Positions 25,200 to 34,418 of a DNA stretch of 64,000 bases are shown here, piece by piece. The first letter of the stretch is position 1, and the number at the start of each line of letters is the position of its first letter. Under the pieces are notes generated by a model. The model did not search any database and was not told the DNA's origin. It worked only from the letters and a program-made list of their open reading frames with translations. This DNA is from Methylobacterium sp. 77. Its GTDB lineage: Bacteria > Pseudomonadota > Alphaproteobacteria > Rhizobiales > Beijerinckiaceae. Made by a program: the position numbers and the translations under genes. The DNA lies in the NCBI RefSeq assembly GCF_000372825.1, contig NZ_KB910516.1:2771825-2835824 (forward strand), written 5' to 3'.

Positions 25200-26771
25200 T
25201 TAGTGTCCGCCGCCGGCCGCCGAGGCCGTGCGCGGGCGGCGGATCAAAGGCGTGGCGCAGGCCATGGCGAGGAAAAGAAAGGTGAGGACCAGGAAGACGT
25301 CGGTGAAGCTCATCACCAGTCCCTGCATCCTCACGGTGTTCATCATCGCCTTCAGGGCCATGGAATTGCCGTCGAGCCCGAGGGCATCGAATTGGCGGCG
25401 GGTCATGTCGAGCCGCTCCAGCACGGCATTGTTGGTCCAGGTGAAGCGCTCGTGCAGACGCGCTAGGTGCAGATCCCAGCGGTCGTTGAGCACGGTGTTG
25501 ATGAGGGCGAGCCCCACCGCGCCGCCGAGGTTGCGGGTGAGGTTGTAGAGGCCGGAGGCGTTCTTCATCCGCGCCGGCGGCAGCGTGCCCAGCGCGATGT
25601 TGTTGATCGGGATCATGCACAGCATCAGCGAGCAGCCGCGCAGGACCTGCGGCAGCAGGAGCTCCCAGAAATCCCAATCCTTGGTCAGGCCGGTGACGAT
25701 CCAGGTGCCGGCGGCGAAACCGGTGAAGCCGATCCCCATGAGGATGCGCGGATCGACCTTGCCCGAGAACCGGCCCGCGATGGGGGCGGTGGCGAACATG
25801 CACAGGCCCGACACGAACATCGTCTCGCCGATCTGCAGGGCCGAGTAGCCGCGCACCCGGCCGAGATAGACCGGGTAGAGGTAGGTGAGGCCGTAGAGGC
25901 CGATGCCGAGGACGAAACTGAAGATGCAGCCCGCCGCGAAGTTGCGGTCGGAGAAGGCGCGCAGATCGACGATGGGCTCCCGCGCGGTGAGCGCGCGCCA
26001 GAAAAAGGCGATGCCGCCGGCGACGCAGATCACGGCGCAGGCGAGGACCGCCTCGTCCTGGAGCCAGTCGTGATTCGGGCCCTCCTCCAGAACGTATTCG
26101 AGGCAGCCGAGGAAGGCGGCCATGAAGGCGAGGCCGAACCAGTCGAAATGCTTGAACAGGTCGAGGTTCGGCTCGTCGAAATCGACCAGCAGATAGGTCG
26201 AGACCGTGACGACGATGCCGGGCACGACGTTGATCAGGAACAGCCAGTGCCAATCGAAGGCGTCCGTGAGGTAGCCGCCCACCGTCGGACCGATGGTCGG
26301 GGCGAGCGTCGCCACGAGACCGATCATCGGCGACACGATGGGCCGTTTGGAGGGCGGGAAGATCGTGAAGGCCGAGGCGAAGACGGTCGGGATCATGCCG
26401 CCGCCGATGAAGCCCTGCAGCGCCCTCCACACGATCATCTCGTTGATCGAGGTCGAGGTGGCGCACATCAGGCTCATCAGGGTGAAGCCGCCCGCCGAGA
26501 CGACGAACATCCACCGAGTCGAGATCACCCGCGAGAGGAAGCCCGAGAGCGGGATCGCGATGACCTCGGCGATGAGGTAGCTGGTCTGGACCCAGGGAAT
26601 CTCATCGCCCGAGGCGGAGAGACCGGCCTGGATCTCGGCGAGCGATGCCGAGACGATCTGGATGTCCAGGATCGCCATGAACATCCCGAACACCATGCAC
26701 ACGAACGCCACCATGCGGCGGCGATCGAGGGGCGGCTCGACGGCCGGCAAGGTGGCGAGAGCGGCGGCCAT
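25200..26771 (-). CDS. DHA2-family multidrug efflux MFS transporter (EmrB/QacA type)
   Basis: 523 aa, 14 predicted membrane helices. Motif A is degenerate; typical DHA2 features include LDIQIVSASLAEIQAGLSAS (motif D1 like), WRALQGFIGGGMIPTVFA and GPTVGGYLTDAFDWHWLFLIN (motif C). It exports drugs or organic molecules with a membrane fusion partner. Start ATG lies 9 nt after the HlyD-like gene stop, so both are one operon controlled by the divergent TetR gene. Confidence 0.93.
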   Translation of the reverse strand: MAAALATLPAVEPPLDRRRMVAFVCMVFGMFMAILDIQIVSASLAEIQAGLSASGDEIPWVQTSYLIAEVIAIPLSGFLSRVISTRWMFVVSAGGFTLMSLMCATSTSINEMIVWRALQGFIGGGMIPTVFASAFTIFPPSKRPIVSPMIGLVATLAPTIGPTVGGYLTDAFDWHWLFLINVVPGIVVTVSTYLLVDFDEPNLDLFKHFDWFGLAFMAAFLGCLEYVLEEGPNHDWLQDEAVLACAVICVAGGIAFFWRALTAREPIVDLRAFSDRNFAAGCIFSFVLGIGLYGLTYLYPVYLGRVRGYSALQIGETMFVSGLCMFATAPIAGRFSGKVDPRILMGIGFTGFAAGTWIVTGLTKDWDFWELLLPQVLRGCSLMLCMIPINNIALGTLPPARMKNASGLYNLTRNLGGAVGLALINTVLNDRWDLHLARLHERFTWTNNAVLERLDMTRRQFDALGLDGNSMALKAMMNTVRMQGLVMSFTDVFLVLTFLFLAMACATPLIRRPRTASAAGGGH

Positions 26772-26780
26772 GATCGGCGC

Positions 26781-27998
26781 CTAGTGCCGGGAGGCCGTGC
26801 GGAGCGGCTCGCCCCCGTCGCGGGTATCGACCCGCACGGTGACGGACAGGCCGGGACGGAGGAGGCCCTCATGGGCCACGTCCGCCGGGACGCGGACGCG
26901 CACGGGCAAGCGCTGGACGATCTTGGTGAAGTTGCCGGTGGCGTTGTCGGGCGGAAGCAGGCTGAAGACGGAGCCCGAGGCCGGTGACAGCGATTCGACC
27001 TCGCCGACGATGTCGCGGCCGGGATAGGCGTCCACGGCGATGTGGACATGCTGGCCGGGATGCATCCGCTCGACCTGCGTCTCCTTGAAGTTCGCGTCGA
27101 TCCGCACGCTCTCCAGCGGCACCAGCGCGGCGATGCGCGAGCCCGGCGAGACGTAGGCGCCCGCTTCCACCGCCTTGTTGCCGACGACGCCGTCGAAGGG
27201 CGCCTGGATCACGGTGAAGGCAAGATCGCGGGCGGCCCTGTCCTCGGCGGTCTTCAACTCGGCCGCCAGACCTTCCGCCTCCTTGGCCTGCGCGCGCAGG
27301 ACGTCGACATTGGCCTTCATCATGGCGAGGCCCGCCTCGGCGCCCTTCACCGTGGCCTCGGTGCGGTTACGGTCGGCCAAGGCCTGCTCGATCCGCGATT
27401 TCGCGACGAAATCGACCTTCTCCAACTGCTGCTGCCGGGCGTAATCGGCGGCGGCGCGGATCGAATCGGCCTTGGCCGCATCGATCTGTGCCGAGCTCTG
27501 GAGCAGCTGGGCCTGTGCCGCCTCGATCTGCCGGCCGATCCGGGCGATGGTCGCCTGCTGGGTCCCGAGCTTGTCGTGCGCCGCCTGGCTCGCGAGGCGG
27601 TAATCGCCGTCGTCGAGGCGGGCGATGACGTCGCCCTTGTGCACCGCCTGCCCGTTCATCACCGGCACCGAGGCGAGATAGCCCGGCACCTTGGCGGCCA
27701 GGATCGAGATATCGGCCTGGACATAGGCGTCGTCGGTGGAGACGAAGAAGCGGCCGACCGTCCACCACTCGTAGCCCTTGTAGCCACCAGCGGCGAGGCC
27801 GAGGGTCAGGACGGTCAAGAGCACGGCCTTGCGCAGCGGGCGCCGCTTCGGTGCCGGCGTGACGGTTTCGGCAACCGGCGAAACCGGCGGTCCGGCCACG
27901 ACGGGGATTGCCGGCGACGCGGCCGCGGGAGCGATATCGTCCGAATGTCCGGCACCAGAAGAAGCGTCGCGGTGTCCGTCTTCGTCGCGAAGAGACAT
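26781..27998 (-). CDS. HlyD/EmrA-family membrane fusion protein
   Basis: 405 aa periplasmic adaptor for the adjacent EmrB-type pump. Cytoplasmic tail (about 50 residues), one helix (VLLTVLTLGLAAGGYKGYEW, about residues 54-73), the lipoyl half-motifs (VSTDDAYVQADISILAAKV and FDGVVGNKAVEAGAYVSPG), a helical hairpin between them, and a beta-barrel domain. Start ATG 27998 chosen because the longer frame to 28148 runs through the operator region and the opposite gene. Operator dyad 28023-28041 lies 25 nt upstream. Confidence 0.92.
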   Translation of the reverse strand: MSLRDEDGHRDASSGAGHSDDIAPAAASPAIPVVAGPPVSPVAETVTPAPKRRPLRKAVLLTVLTLGLAAGGYKGYEWWTVGRFFVSTDDAYVQADISILAAKVPGYLASVPVMNGQAVHKGDVIARLDDGDYRLASQAAHDKLGTQQATIARIGRQIEAAQAQLLQSSAQIDAAKADSIRAAADYARQQQLEKVDFVAKSRIEQALADRNRTEATVKGAEAGLAMMKANVDVLRAQAKEAEGLAAELKTAEDRAARDLAFTVIQAPFDGVVGNKAVEAGAYVSPGSRIAALVPLESVRIDANFKETQVERMHPGQHVHIAVDAYPGRDIVGEVESLSPASGSVFSLLPPDNATGNFTKIVQRLPVRVRVPADVAHEGLLRPGLSVTVRVDTRDGGEPLRTASRH

Positions 27999-28022
27999 AG
28001 GTTGGTCCCGGCAGAGAAGGAA

Positions 28023-28041
28023 TGACCGAACCGTTCGGTCA
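28023..28041. promoter_or_regulatory. TetR-type operator dyad, HlyD side
   Basis: TGACCGAACCGTTCGGTCA: perfect 9-bp inverted repeat around one central base. Lies 25 bp upstream of the HlyD start in the divergent gap; likely binding site of the adjacent TetR protein, blocking the efflux promoter. Confidence 0.8.
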
Positions 28042-28088
28042 ATTGCCGCGCCGGATTGACCGGCACTGCGAATGCCCTCTAGATAGAA

Positions 28089-28107
28089 TGACTGAACGGT
28101 TCGGTCA
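28089..28107. promoter_or_regulatory. TetR-type operator dyad, regulator side
   Basis: TGACTGAACGGTTCGGTCA: the same dyad with one mismatch between arms, 66 bp (centre to centre) from the first copy and 13 bp before the tetR start. Suggests autoregulation of the repressor. Confidence 0.8.
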
Positions 28108-28120
28108 ATCGGAGGAAACG

Positions 28121-28777
28121 GTGGCGGCAGGCGAGGCGGAGAGCCCAACGATCGAGAGGACGAGCGCCCGCAATCTCGCGGAAACGGACAAGCGCCGGCA
28201 GATCCTCGATGGCGCGCGAACCGTCTTCATGGGATCCGGCTTCGACGGCGCCAGCATGGGCGAGATCGCCAAGGCGGCCGGCGTCTCGAAAGGCACGCTC
28301 TACGTCTACTTCGACAGCAAGGAGGCGCTCTTCGAGGCGCTGACGCTGGAGGAGAAGCGAGGTCTCGCCGAGGCCCTGTTCCAGCTCGATGCCGACGATC
28401 CGGACATCCGCGGCGTGCTCACCCGGCTGGGCCGGAGCTACCTCGTTCACATGATACGCCCCGACCATGTGGCGATCATCCGCATGGTGATCGGTGCGAC
28501 CGAAAAGTTTCCGCGATTCGGCCAAGCCTTCTACGAGGCCGGACCGGCGCAGGGCGTCGCGAGGCTGACCGCCTATCTCGACCGGCAGGTCGCGGCGGGC
28601 CGACTTCGACCGGCGGATACCGAACTCGCGGCCAAGCACTTCCTCCACCTGTGCCAGGCCGGTCTTCTGACGCGCCTGCTCTTTGCCGCGGGCGGTCCGG
28701 TGACGGAGGCCGAGATCGACCCCCGCGTGAGCGAAGCCATGCGTGTGTTCTTCGCGGCCTACGGTCCCGAGGCTTGA
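28121..28777 (+). CDS. TetR/AcrR-family repressor of the efflux operon
   Basis: 218 aa. N-terminal HTH: RRQILDGARTVFMGSGFDGASMGEIA... GVSKGTLYVYFDSKEALFEAL (residues about 25-75), with the characteristic YVYFDSKEALF at the end of the recognition helix. C-terminal ligand/dimer domain ~140 residues. GTG 28121 was chosen: it follows a perfect GGAGG (28111-28115) at 5 nt; earlier ATGs (28022, 28088) lie inside the two operator palindromes and give a leader that reads through them. Divergent from HlyD-MFS, and most likely represses both its own and the pump genes until an effector binds. Confidence 0.92.
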   Translation: MAAGEAESPTIERTSARNLAETDKRRQILDGARTVFMGSGFDGASMGEIAKAAGVSKGTLYVYFDSKEALFEALTLEEKRGLAEALFQLDADDPDIRGVLTRLGRSYLVHMIRPDHVAIIRMVIGATEKFPRFGQAFYEAGPAQGVARLTAYLDRQVAAGRLRPADTELAAKHFLHLCQAGLLTRLLFAAGGPVTEAEIDPRVSEAMRVFFAAYGPEA

Positions 28778-28868
28778 ACCAACGCAGATCTCCGAACCGT
28801 CACGGATGATTTAGGCAATCCAGGCGATGGTGGCCCGATACGCGACTGAAGCGGCGGGCCATTCACCG

Positions 28869-30167
28869 ATGCGAATTCTGGTTCTCGGAGGCTATGGTCT
28901 CATCGGCACTGCGGTCGTGAGCCGCTGCCTTGCCGCCGGGCACGCGGTGACCGGCCTCGGACGGGACGTCTCCGCGGCACGCCTGCGCCAACCCGATGCC
29001 GATTGGATCGCGCGCGACATCGCAACGCTCACCGAACCGTCCGATTGGACCGCGACGCTGCAGGGCATCGACGCGGTGGTGAATTGCTCCGGCGCCCTGC
29101 AAGACGGCCCGCGCGACGATGTCCGCGCCGTCCAGGCCACCGCGATGCGCGCCCTGTTCGCATGCTGCCGACTGATGGGCATCCGGCGCGTCGTTCAGAT
29201 CTCGGCGGTGGGGGCCTCCCTCGACGCCCCGACCGAGTTCATGCGCAGCAAGGCCGAGGCCGACGCTGCCGTGGCCGCCCTCGATCTCGACTGGGTGATC
29301 CTGCGACCCGGCCTCGTCCTCTCGCCTCTCTCCTACGGGGCCACCGGCCTCATCCGTGCACTGGCCTCCATTCCGGTCGCCTTCGTGGGAATGCGCGGCC
29401 ACCGGCCAATCCAGACCGTCCATGTCGACGATGTCGCCGAGGCGGCTGTCCTCGGGCTCGAAGGTCGGATCGCTCCTCGTGCGAGCTACGACCTCGTCGA
29501 GGCGCACGGCCACGTCCTGCCGGACATCGTCGCCGGCTTTCGCGCCTGGCTCGGGCGCCCGCCCGCCGTGCTCGCGCTGCCGGTGCCAACCTGGCTCCTG
29601 CGCATCGGATTTCGCATCGGCGATCTCGTCGGCCGCCTCGGTTGGCGGACGCCCATCCGCACCATGGCCCTCCGCCAGATCGAAGCCGGCATCGGCGGAG
29701 ACCCGACGGACTGGGAGCGGGCCGGCGGGGCACCGCTCTCGTCCCTGTCGGAGAGTCTTCGCAGGATGCCGTCCGGGGTGCAGGAGCGCTGGTTCGGCCG
29801 GCTCTGGCTCCTGAAGCCCGCGATCCTGGCCATGCTCTCGCTGTTCTGGGGGCTGTCGGGCCTGATCGCGCTCGCGCATCTCGATGCGGCGATGGCTGCG
29901 ATGACGGCTCACGGCATCACACCGGGCCCGGCGCGGGCGATGGTGCTCGCCGGGATCGCCATCGACCTCGTCCTCGGACTCGCGATCCTGGTGAGACGCA
30001 CCATGCCGCTCGCCGCCCTCGGCATGGTCGCGATGACGGGAATCTATCTCTTCCTCGGGTCGGCGCTGGCCGCCGGCCTCTGGCTCGATCCGCTGGGCGC
30101 CTATCTGAAGACGCTGCCCGGCGCGATGCTGGCCCTCGTCGCCTATGCGCTCGCCGACGAGCGCTGA
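28869..30167 (+). CDS. SDR (NmrA-like) protein fused to a DoxX-like membrane domain
   Basis: About 432 aa. The first ~290 residues are an atypical short-chain dehydrogenase: nucleotide loop VLGGYGLIGTAVVSRCL, and VVQISAVGAS; the catalytic YxxxK is degenerate (MRSKAEAD), as in NmrA/complex I assembly-type SDRs. The last ~130 residues hold four hydrophobic helices resembling DoxX-like domains (AILAMLSLFWGLSGLIALAHL ... LGMVAMTGIYLFLGSAL, split). Such fusions are common in Hyphomicrobiales and are always with a DUF2269 gene, which follows here after 5 nt. A longer ATG at 28827 is possible. Role unknown, probably a membrane-bound oxidoreductase. Confidence 0.85.
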   Translation: MRILVLGGYGLIGTAVVSRCLAAGHAVTGLGRDVSAARLRQPDADWIARDIATLTEPSDWTATLQGIDAVVNCSGALQDGPRDDVRAVQATAMRALFACCRLMGIRRVVQISAVGASLDAPTEFMRSKAEADAAVAALDLDWVILRPGLVLSPLSYGATGLIRALASIPVAFVGMRGHRPIQTVHVDDVAEAAVLGLEGRIAPRASYDLVEAHGHVLPDIVAGFRAWLGRPPAVLALPVPTWLLRIGFRIGDLVGRLGWRTPIRTMALRQIEAGIGGDPTDWERAGGAPLSSLSESLRRMPSGVQERWFGRLWLLKPAILAMLSLFWGLSGLIALAHLDAAMAAMTAHGITPGPARAMVLAGIAIDLVLGLAILVRRTMPLAALGMVAMTGIYLFLGSALAAGLWLDPLGAYLKTLPGAMLALVAYALADER

Positions 30168-30172
30168 ACCCC

Positions 30173-30652
30173 ATGGATCACATCGATGTTTTGCGCTGGC
30201 TTCACGTCATCGGCGCGACGATCCTGTTCGGCACCGGGATCGGCATCGCATTCTTCATGACGATGGCTGATTGCACGGGACGAGCCGGACTCATCGCTCA
30301 CGTCGCTGGAACGGTCGTCGTGGCGGACACGATCTTCACGGCGATCGCGGCCGTGTTCCAGCCGGTGACGGGGTGGCTCCTGGCGCGCGCCATCGGCTGG
30401 TCCCTGACGGAGGGATGGGTCGCCCTCTCGCTCGTCCTCTACGTCGTCGTCGGCCTGTGCTGGCTTCCGGTCGTCGGGATCCAGATCACTCTGCGTGATC
30501 TCGCGAGAGCCGCCGAAGAAACGGGGCTATCGCTGCCACCGCGCTATCACGCGCTGTATCGGGTCTGGCTCGCTTGCGGCGTGCCGGCCTTCACCGCGAT
30601 GCTCGCCATCCTGTGGCTGATGACGGCAAAGCCGCGCTTCGCCCTGTTCTGA
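30173..30652 (+). CDS. DUF2269 family integral membrane protein
   Basis: 159 aa, four hydrophobic helices (LHVIGATILFGTGIGIAFF, TVVVADTIFTAIAAVFQPVTG, ALSLVLYVVVGLCWLPVVGI, ACGVPAFTAMLAILWLM) with short loops; the first contains an HVIGATILFGTG motif that includes a conserved His, suggestive of heme or quinone contact, though this is only an inference. It begins 5 nt after the SDR-DoxX fusion, so the two are co-expressed; homologous pairs occur in many alphaproteobacteria. Confidence 0.85.
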   Translation: MDHIDVLRWLHVIGATILFGTGIGIAFFMTMADCTGRAGLIAHVAGTVVVADTIFTAIAAVFQPVTGWLLARAIGWSLTEGWVALSLVLYVVVGLCWLPVVGIQITLRDLARAAEETGLSLPPRYHALYRVWLACGVPAFTAMLAILWLMTAKPRFALF

Positions 30653-30659
30653 CCGATGC

Positions 30660-31829
30660 TCAGGTGGCGGAAGGCAGGGCCTTCGCGCTCCAGTCGCGGA
30701 CATGGGCATCGATGGCGAGCGCCTCGTCCACGTCGGCGGGCGCGCTACGATACTCGCTCGCGAAATGCTCGCAGGCGCTCTCCACCAGTTCCGCGATCCC
30801 GTAGAAGCCGATCTCGCCGCGAATGAAGGCGGCCACCGCGATCTCGTTGGCGGCGTTCATCACGGTCGGCGCGGCACCGCCATCCTTGAGCGCGGCGCGA
30901 GCGATGCGCAGGCATGGAAAGCGCGCCTCGTCCGCCGCCTCGAAGGTGAGGCTGCCGACGGCGGCGAGGTTGAGCGAACGTCCCCGCTCGATGGTCAGGC
31001 GGTCGCCGAGGCCGAGGCAATGGGCGATGGGGACACGCATGTCCGGCATGGCGAGGCCCGCCGTCACCGCGCCATCGCGCCATGTGATGAGGCCGTGCAC
31101 GATCGATTGCGGGTGCACGATCACGTCGAGGCGCTCGGCCTCGATGGAAAACAGATGGTGCGCCTCGATGAGTTCGAGACCCTTGTTCATCAGCGATGCC
31201 GAATCGATGTTGATCTTCATGCCCATCGACCAGGTCGGATGAGCCGCCGCCTCGGTCGGTGAGGCCGCCGCGATGCGCTCCTTCGTCCAGGTCCGGAACG
31301 GGCCGCCGGAGGCGGTGATGGTCATGGTCGAGACGTCGGAGATGCGCCCATCCCCGAGAGCCTGCGCCAGGGCGTTGTGCTCGGAATCGACGGGAAGCAG
31401 CGTCGCCTTGAATCGCGCGGCGTCGCGCATGAAGGCGTCGCCGGCGCAGACGAGGCTCTCCTTGTTGGCGAGCGCCACCGTGCGCCCGAGACGGAGCGCT
31501 GCATGGGTCGGGCGCAGACCGGCCGCGCCACTCACCGCGGCGACGACGATGTCCGCATCCCGCGCGACGGCCTCGAGGACGGCGCCCTCCCCCGCCCCGT
31601 TGGCGATGCCGGTGCCGGACAGCGCCTCGCGCAGAGCCGGTCCCTGGCTCTCGTCGGCGAGGGCGGCGAAATCGGCGCCGATCTCGCGGGCGAGCTTGGC
31701 GAGCGCCGCCGCATCGCGACCGCCGACGAGGGCTCCGATGCGGAAGCGCTCGGGATGCTGGGCCAGCAGGTCGGTGGTGGAACGACCGATGGACCCGGTG
31801 GCGCCGAGGATGGTGACGGTATGGCTCAA
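30660..31829 (-). CDS. dxr: 1-deoxy-D-xylulose 5-phosphate reductoisomerase
   Basis: Second enzyme of the MEP isoprenoid pathway (DXP to MEP, NADPH and Mg dependent). 389 aa from a TTG start (LSHTVTILGATGSIGRSTTD), with AAGGA nine bases upstream and 13 nt after the cdsA stop. NADPH loop GATGSIG at residues about 9-15; LLPVDSEHNALAQAL is the metal/substrate site; SASGGPFRTW and PTWSMGMKINIDSASLMNKGLELIEAH complete the signature. It is the last gene of the run rpsB-tsf-pyrH-frr-uppS-cdsA-dxr. Confidence 0.96.
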   Translation of the reverse strand: MSHTVTILGATGSIGRSTTDLLAQHPERFRIGALVGGRDAAALAKLAREIGADFAALADESQGPALREALSGTGIANGAGEGAVLEAVARDADIVVAAVSGAAGLRPTHAALRLGRTVALANKESLVCAGDAFMRDAARFKATLLPVDSEHNALAQALGDGRISDVSTMTITASGGPFRTWTKERIAAASPTEAAAHPTWSMGMKINIDSASLMNKGLELIEAHHLFSIEAERLDVIVHPQSIVHGLITWRDGAVTAGLAMPDMRVPIAHCLGLGDRLTIERGRSLNLAAVGSLTFEAADEARFPCLRIARAALKDGGAAPTVMNAANEIAVAAFIRGEIGFYGIAELVESACEHFASEYRSAPADVDEALAIDAHVRDWSAKALPSAT

Positions 31830-31842
31830 CGGATCGGTTCCT

Positions 31843-32709
31843 TCAGAGCACGGCCAGGCGGTGTGCGACGAGATAGAGGCCAGCCAGCACGGCCACGGCA
31901 AAGAAGCCGTCGAGCCGGTCCATGACACCGCCATGGCCCGGAATCGAACGGCCGGAATCCTTCACGCCGTAGCGCCGCTTGAGCGCCGATTCGGCGAGGT
32001 CGCCGGCCTGACTCAGGATCGATGCGACGGCGCTGGTGACGGCGACCACGACGAGGGGTGCGTTCGCGAGCGTGCTCCAGCCCTCAGAGCGGGCGACGAT
32101 CACCAAGCCGGTTCCGGCGGCGATGCCGGCCGCCAGACCGCCGAGGGAGCCGGACCACGTCTTCTTGGGGCTCACCGAGGGCATCAGCTTCGGTCCGCCG
32201 AAGGTACGCCCGGTGATGTAGGCGACGATGTCGGTGGACCAGACCACGGCGAACATCCAGGCCGGGCCGAAGATGCCGATGGCGGGATCGTCGCGCAGGG
32301 CCGGAGGAACCAGGGCCAGCAACGCCGCGCTGAAGAAGCCAATGGCGACACGGCTGCGCCCGGCGGAATCCCGGACGGTCACGAGAAGGGCGACGAGACC
32401 GAGCGCAGCGACCGCCAGCCAGACCAGGGGCGGGGCATCGAGGCGAAGACAGAGGGCGAGGCCGGACAGGGCGAGGGCCGTGAGCACCACGACGCCCCGG
32501 ACCGGTGCGATCCGGCTGATCATGATCCATTCCCCGGCGGCGACGATGCCGGCGATGAGCCAGATGGCCGCAAAAGCCCAGCCGCCCACGAACAGCGTGG
32601 TGAGCACGATGGTCGCCAGCACGATGGCCGACGCGGTACGAAGCTGAAACTCGCGGCCGCCGAGGGGGCCACGCCGCGGCGCGGGGGCCGCTTCGCCGGG
32701 CGCGATCAT
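31843..32709 (-). CDS. cdsA: Phosphatidate cytidylyltransferase
   Basis: Makes CDP-diacylglycerol, the branch point of phospholipid synthesis; integral membrane protein. 288 aa. Signature near the C-terminus: GVKDSGRSIPGHGGVMDRLDG (residues about 245-265), preceded by SPKKTWSGSLGGL. Eight or so helices. Its ATG overlaps the uppS stop by one base (TGATG arrangement on the minus strand), so it is translationally coupled. Confidence 0.95.
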   Translation of the reverse strand: MIAPGEAAPAPRRGPLGGREFQLRTASAIVLATIVLTTLFVGGWAFAAIWLIAGIVAAGEWIMISRIAPVRGVVVLTALALSGLALCLRLDAPPLVWLAVAALGLVALLVTVRDSAGRSRVAIGFFSAALLALVPPALRDDPAIGIFGPAWMFAVVWSTDIVAYITGRTFGGPKLMPSVSPKKTWSGSLGGLAAGIAAGTGLVIVARSEGWSTLANAPLVVVAVTSAVASILSQAGDLAESALKRRYGVKDSGRSIPGHGGVMDRLDGFFAVAVLAGLYLVAHRLAVL

Positions 32710-33554
32710 CACCCGGCCTTGCCGCTGAGGCCGCCGAAGCGGCGGTCGCGACGATGATACTCGTCGATGGCCGCATGGAAGCAGGCGTGATCGAAATCGG
32801 GCCAGAACTCGGGCACGATCACGTACTCGGCGTAGGCCGTCTGCCATGTCAGGAAGTTCGACAGGCGCTGCTCGCCGGAGGTGCGGATCACGAGGTCCGG
32901 GTCGGGGATGCCGGTGGTGTCGAGCGCCTGGGTGATCGCTTCGAGACCGATCTCGGCGGGGCTCATCCGTCCGTCGGCCACCGCCTGGGCCAGGGTCCGC
33001 ACCGCCCGCAGGATTTCCTGCCGGCCGCCGTAATTGAACGCGATGACGAGGGTGAGCCCGGTATTGCCGCGTGTGCGCGCCTCGGCCTCGTCGAGCAGTC
33101 CCGCGATGTCGGCGCTGAGGCCCTCGCGCGCGCCGATGATCTTCACCCGCACATTGTTGCCGTGAAGCTCGGCGAGGTCGCGCCGCACGAACAGCTTCAG
33201 CAATCCCATCAGGTCGGCGATCTCGGCCGGCGGCCGGCGCCAGTTTTCCGAGGAGAAGCTGTAGATCGTCAGGTAGCCGATACCGAGTTCGATCGCGGAG
33301 CGGACGGCCCGACGAACCGCCTCGACCCCGCGGCGATGCCCCTCGACGCGCGGCAAGCCGCGGCGCGCGGCCCAGCGACCGTTGCCATCCATGATGATGG
33401 CCACATGGGCCGGGGGGGCCGGACGCGGGGCGGGAGCCGGGCCGGACCCCGTCGTCGCGGGATCGCGCGTGGCGAGGCCGACCGTGACGCTGGCGGCCTC
33501 CCTATCCCCGGCCGCAGATGCCCCGATCTGACGCGCGCCCTCTGAGCGACCCAA
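32709..33554 (-). CDS. uppS: Undecaprenyl diphosphate synthase (isoprenyl transferase)
   Basis: Cis-prenyltransferase producing the C55 carrier for peptidoglycan and LPS. The catalytic signature [24 protein letters not shown] (split here) holds the first conserved Asp; [20 protein letters not shown] and [16 protein letters not shown] (last regions) are all present. The N-terminus is ambiguous: a TTG at 33626 overlaps the frr stop (TTGA) and gives 305 aa; TTG 33554 follows GGGGAG at 7 nt and gives 281 aa, closer to the family length (~250). I prefer 33554 but the longer form is possible. Confidence 0.9.
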   Translation of the reverse strand: MGRSEGARQIGASAAGDREAASVTVGLATRDPATTGSGPAPAPRPAPPAHVAIIMDGNGRWAARRGLPRVEGHRRGVEAVRRAVRSAIELGIGYLTIYSFSSENWRRPPAEIADLMGLLKLFVRRDLAELHGNNVRVKIIGAREGLSADIAGLLDEAEARTRGNTGLTLVIAFNYGGRQEILRAVRTLAQAVADGRMSPAEIGLEAITQALDTTGIPDPDLVIRTSGEQRLSNFLTWQTAYAEYVIVPEFWPDFDHACFHAAIDEYHRRDRRFGGLSGKAG

Positions 33555-33596
33555 CGCGCTTCTCCCCGTCCCTGATTCCGTCAATCCCACACGCGT

Positions 33597-33625
33597 CCGA
33601 GAACTCGGATCTATCCGAGAACTCA
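33597..33625. repeat. Direct plus inverted repeat at the frr-uppS junction
   Basis: TCCGAGAACTC occurs at 33597-33607 and 33615-33625, and the intervening bases make the palindrome CTCGGATCTATCCGAG. It sits directly after the frr stop, so could form a hairpin between frr and uppS in the mRNA. Confidence 0.6.
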
Positions 33626-34186
33626 AACCTGCATGATTTCCTTTTCCTTCGAGGCGAGCACGCCGTCGATCTCGGCGATGTGCTGGTCGGTCACCTTCTG
33701 CACTTCGGTGGCCTGACGCTTCTCATCGTCCTCGCTGATGGCGCTGTCCTTCTCGAGCTTCTTGAGATGGTCGAGACCGTCGCGGCGGACGTGGCGGACC
33801 GCAACGCGGGCCTCCTCGGTATATTTATGGGCGACCTTGACCATTTCCTTGCGGCGCTGCTCGTTCATCTCGGGCACGCGCAGGCGGATGGTCTGGCCCT
33901 CGGTCTGGGGGTTGAGGCCGAGGTCGGATTCACGGATCGCCTTCTCCACGGCAGCGACCATGCTCCGGTCCCAGACCGAGATCGAGAGGAGGCGCGGCTC
34001 CGGAACGCTGACCGTGGCGACCTGAGCCATCGGCATCGAGGACCCGTAGGCGTCGACATTGATGGGATCGAGGATGCTGGGGGTCGCGCGTCCGGTGCGC
34101 AGTGAACCGAGATCCTTCGACAATGCGCTGACGGCGCCTTGCATCCGGCGCTTGATGTCGTTCAGGTCGAACTCTGGGGTCGCCAT
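33623..34186 (-). CDS. frr: Ribosome recycling factor
   Basis: Releases mRNA and tRNA from post-termination 70S with EF-G. 187 aa: full family length. Three-helix-bundle motifs: [26 protein letters not shown] at the N-terminus (split), [19 protein letters not shown], and [36 protein letters not shown] 34186 chosen ([10 protein letters not shown]). Part of the rpsB-tsf-pyrH-frr-uppS-cdsA-dxr run. Confidence 0.97.
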   Translation of the reverse strand: MATPEFDLNDIKRRMQGAVSALSKDLGSLRTGRATPSILDPINVDAYGSSMPMAQVATVSVPEPRLLSISVWDRSMVAAVEKAIRESDLGLNPQTEGQTIRLRVPEMNEQRRKEMVKVAHKYTEEARVAVRHVRRDGLDHLKKLEKDSAISEDDEKRQATEVQKVTDQHIAEIDGVLASKEKEIMQV

Positions 34187-34418
34187 ACTGTGTGTCCCGA
34201 CGATAATTAGGGAAAAGTGCGTCGGGCCGCCGGGGCCCGTGCGTGCGGCCTCAATGAACCAAAATCCGATAGGTCGCAAATGGCGTTCGCGCCCGCGGCG
34301 CCCCAATTTGATGGCTCGAGCGTCCCGATCGAACGGTTCGGCGCATCGGGGAGCATCACGGGCATCGCACGCGGCGAGCCATGACGGTCTCCGCTCCGCC
34401 TAGGCGACTGCCCTCTCG

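Noticed and set aside
25467..26987. 506-aa plus-strand open frame opposite the MFS/HlyD genes
   Set aside because: Shadow frame, rich in Glu/His/Arg, no domain; transporter genes on the minus strand explain the DNA.
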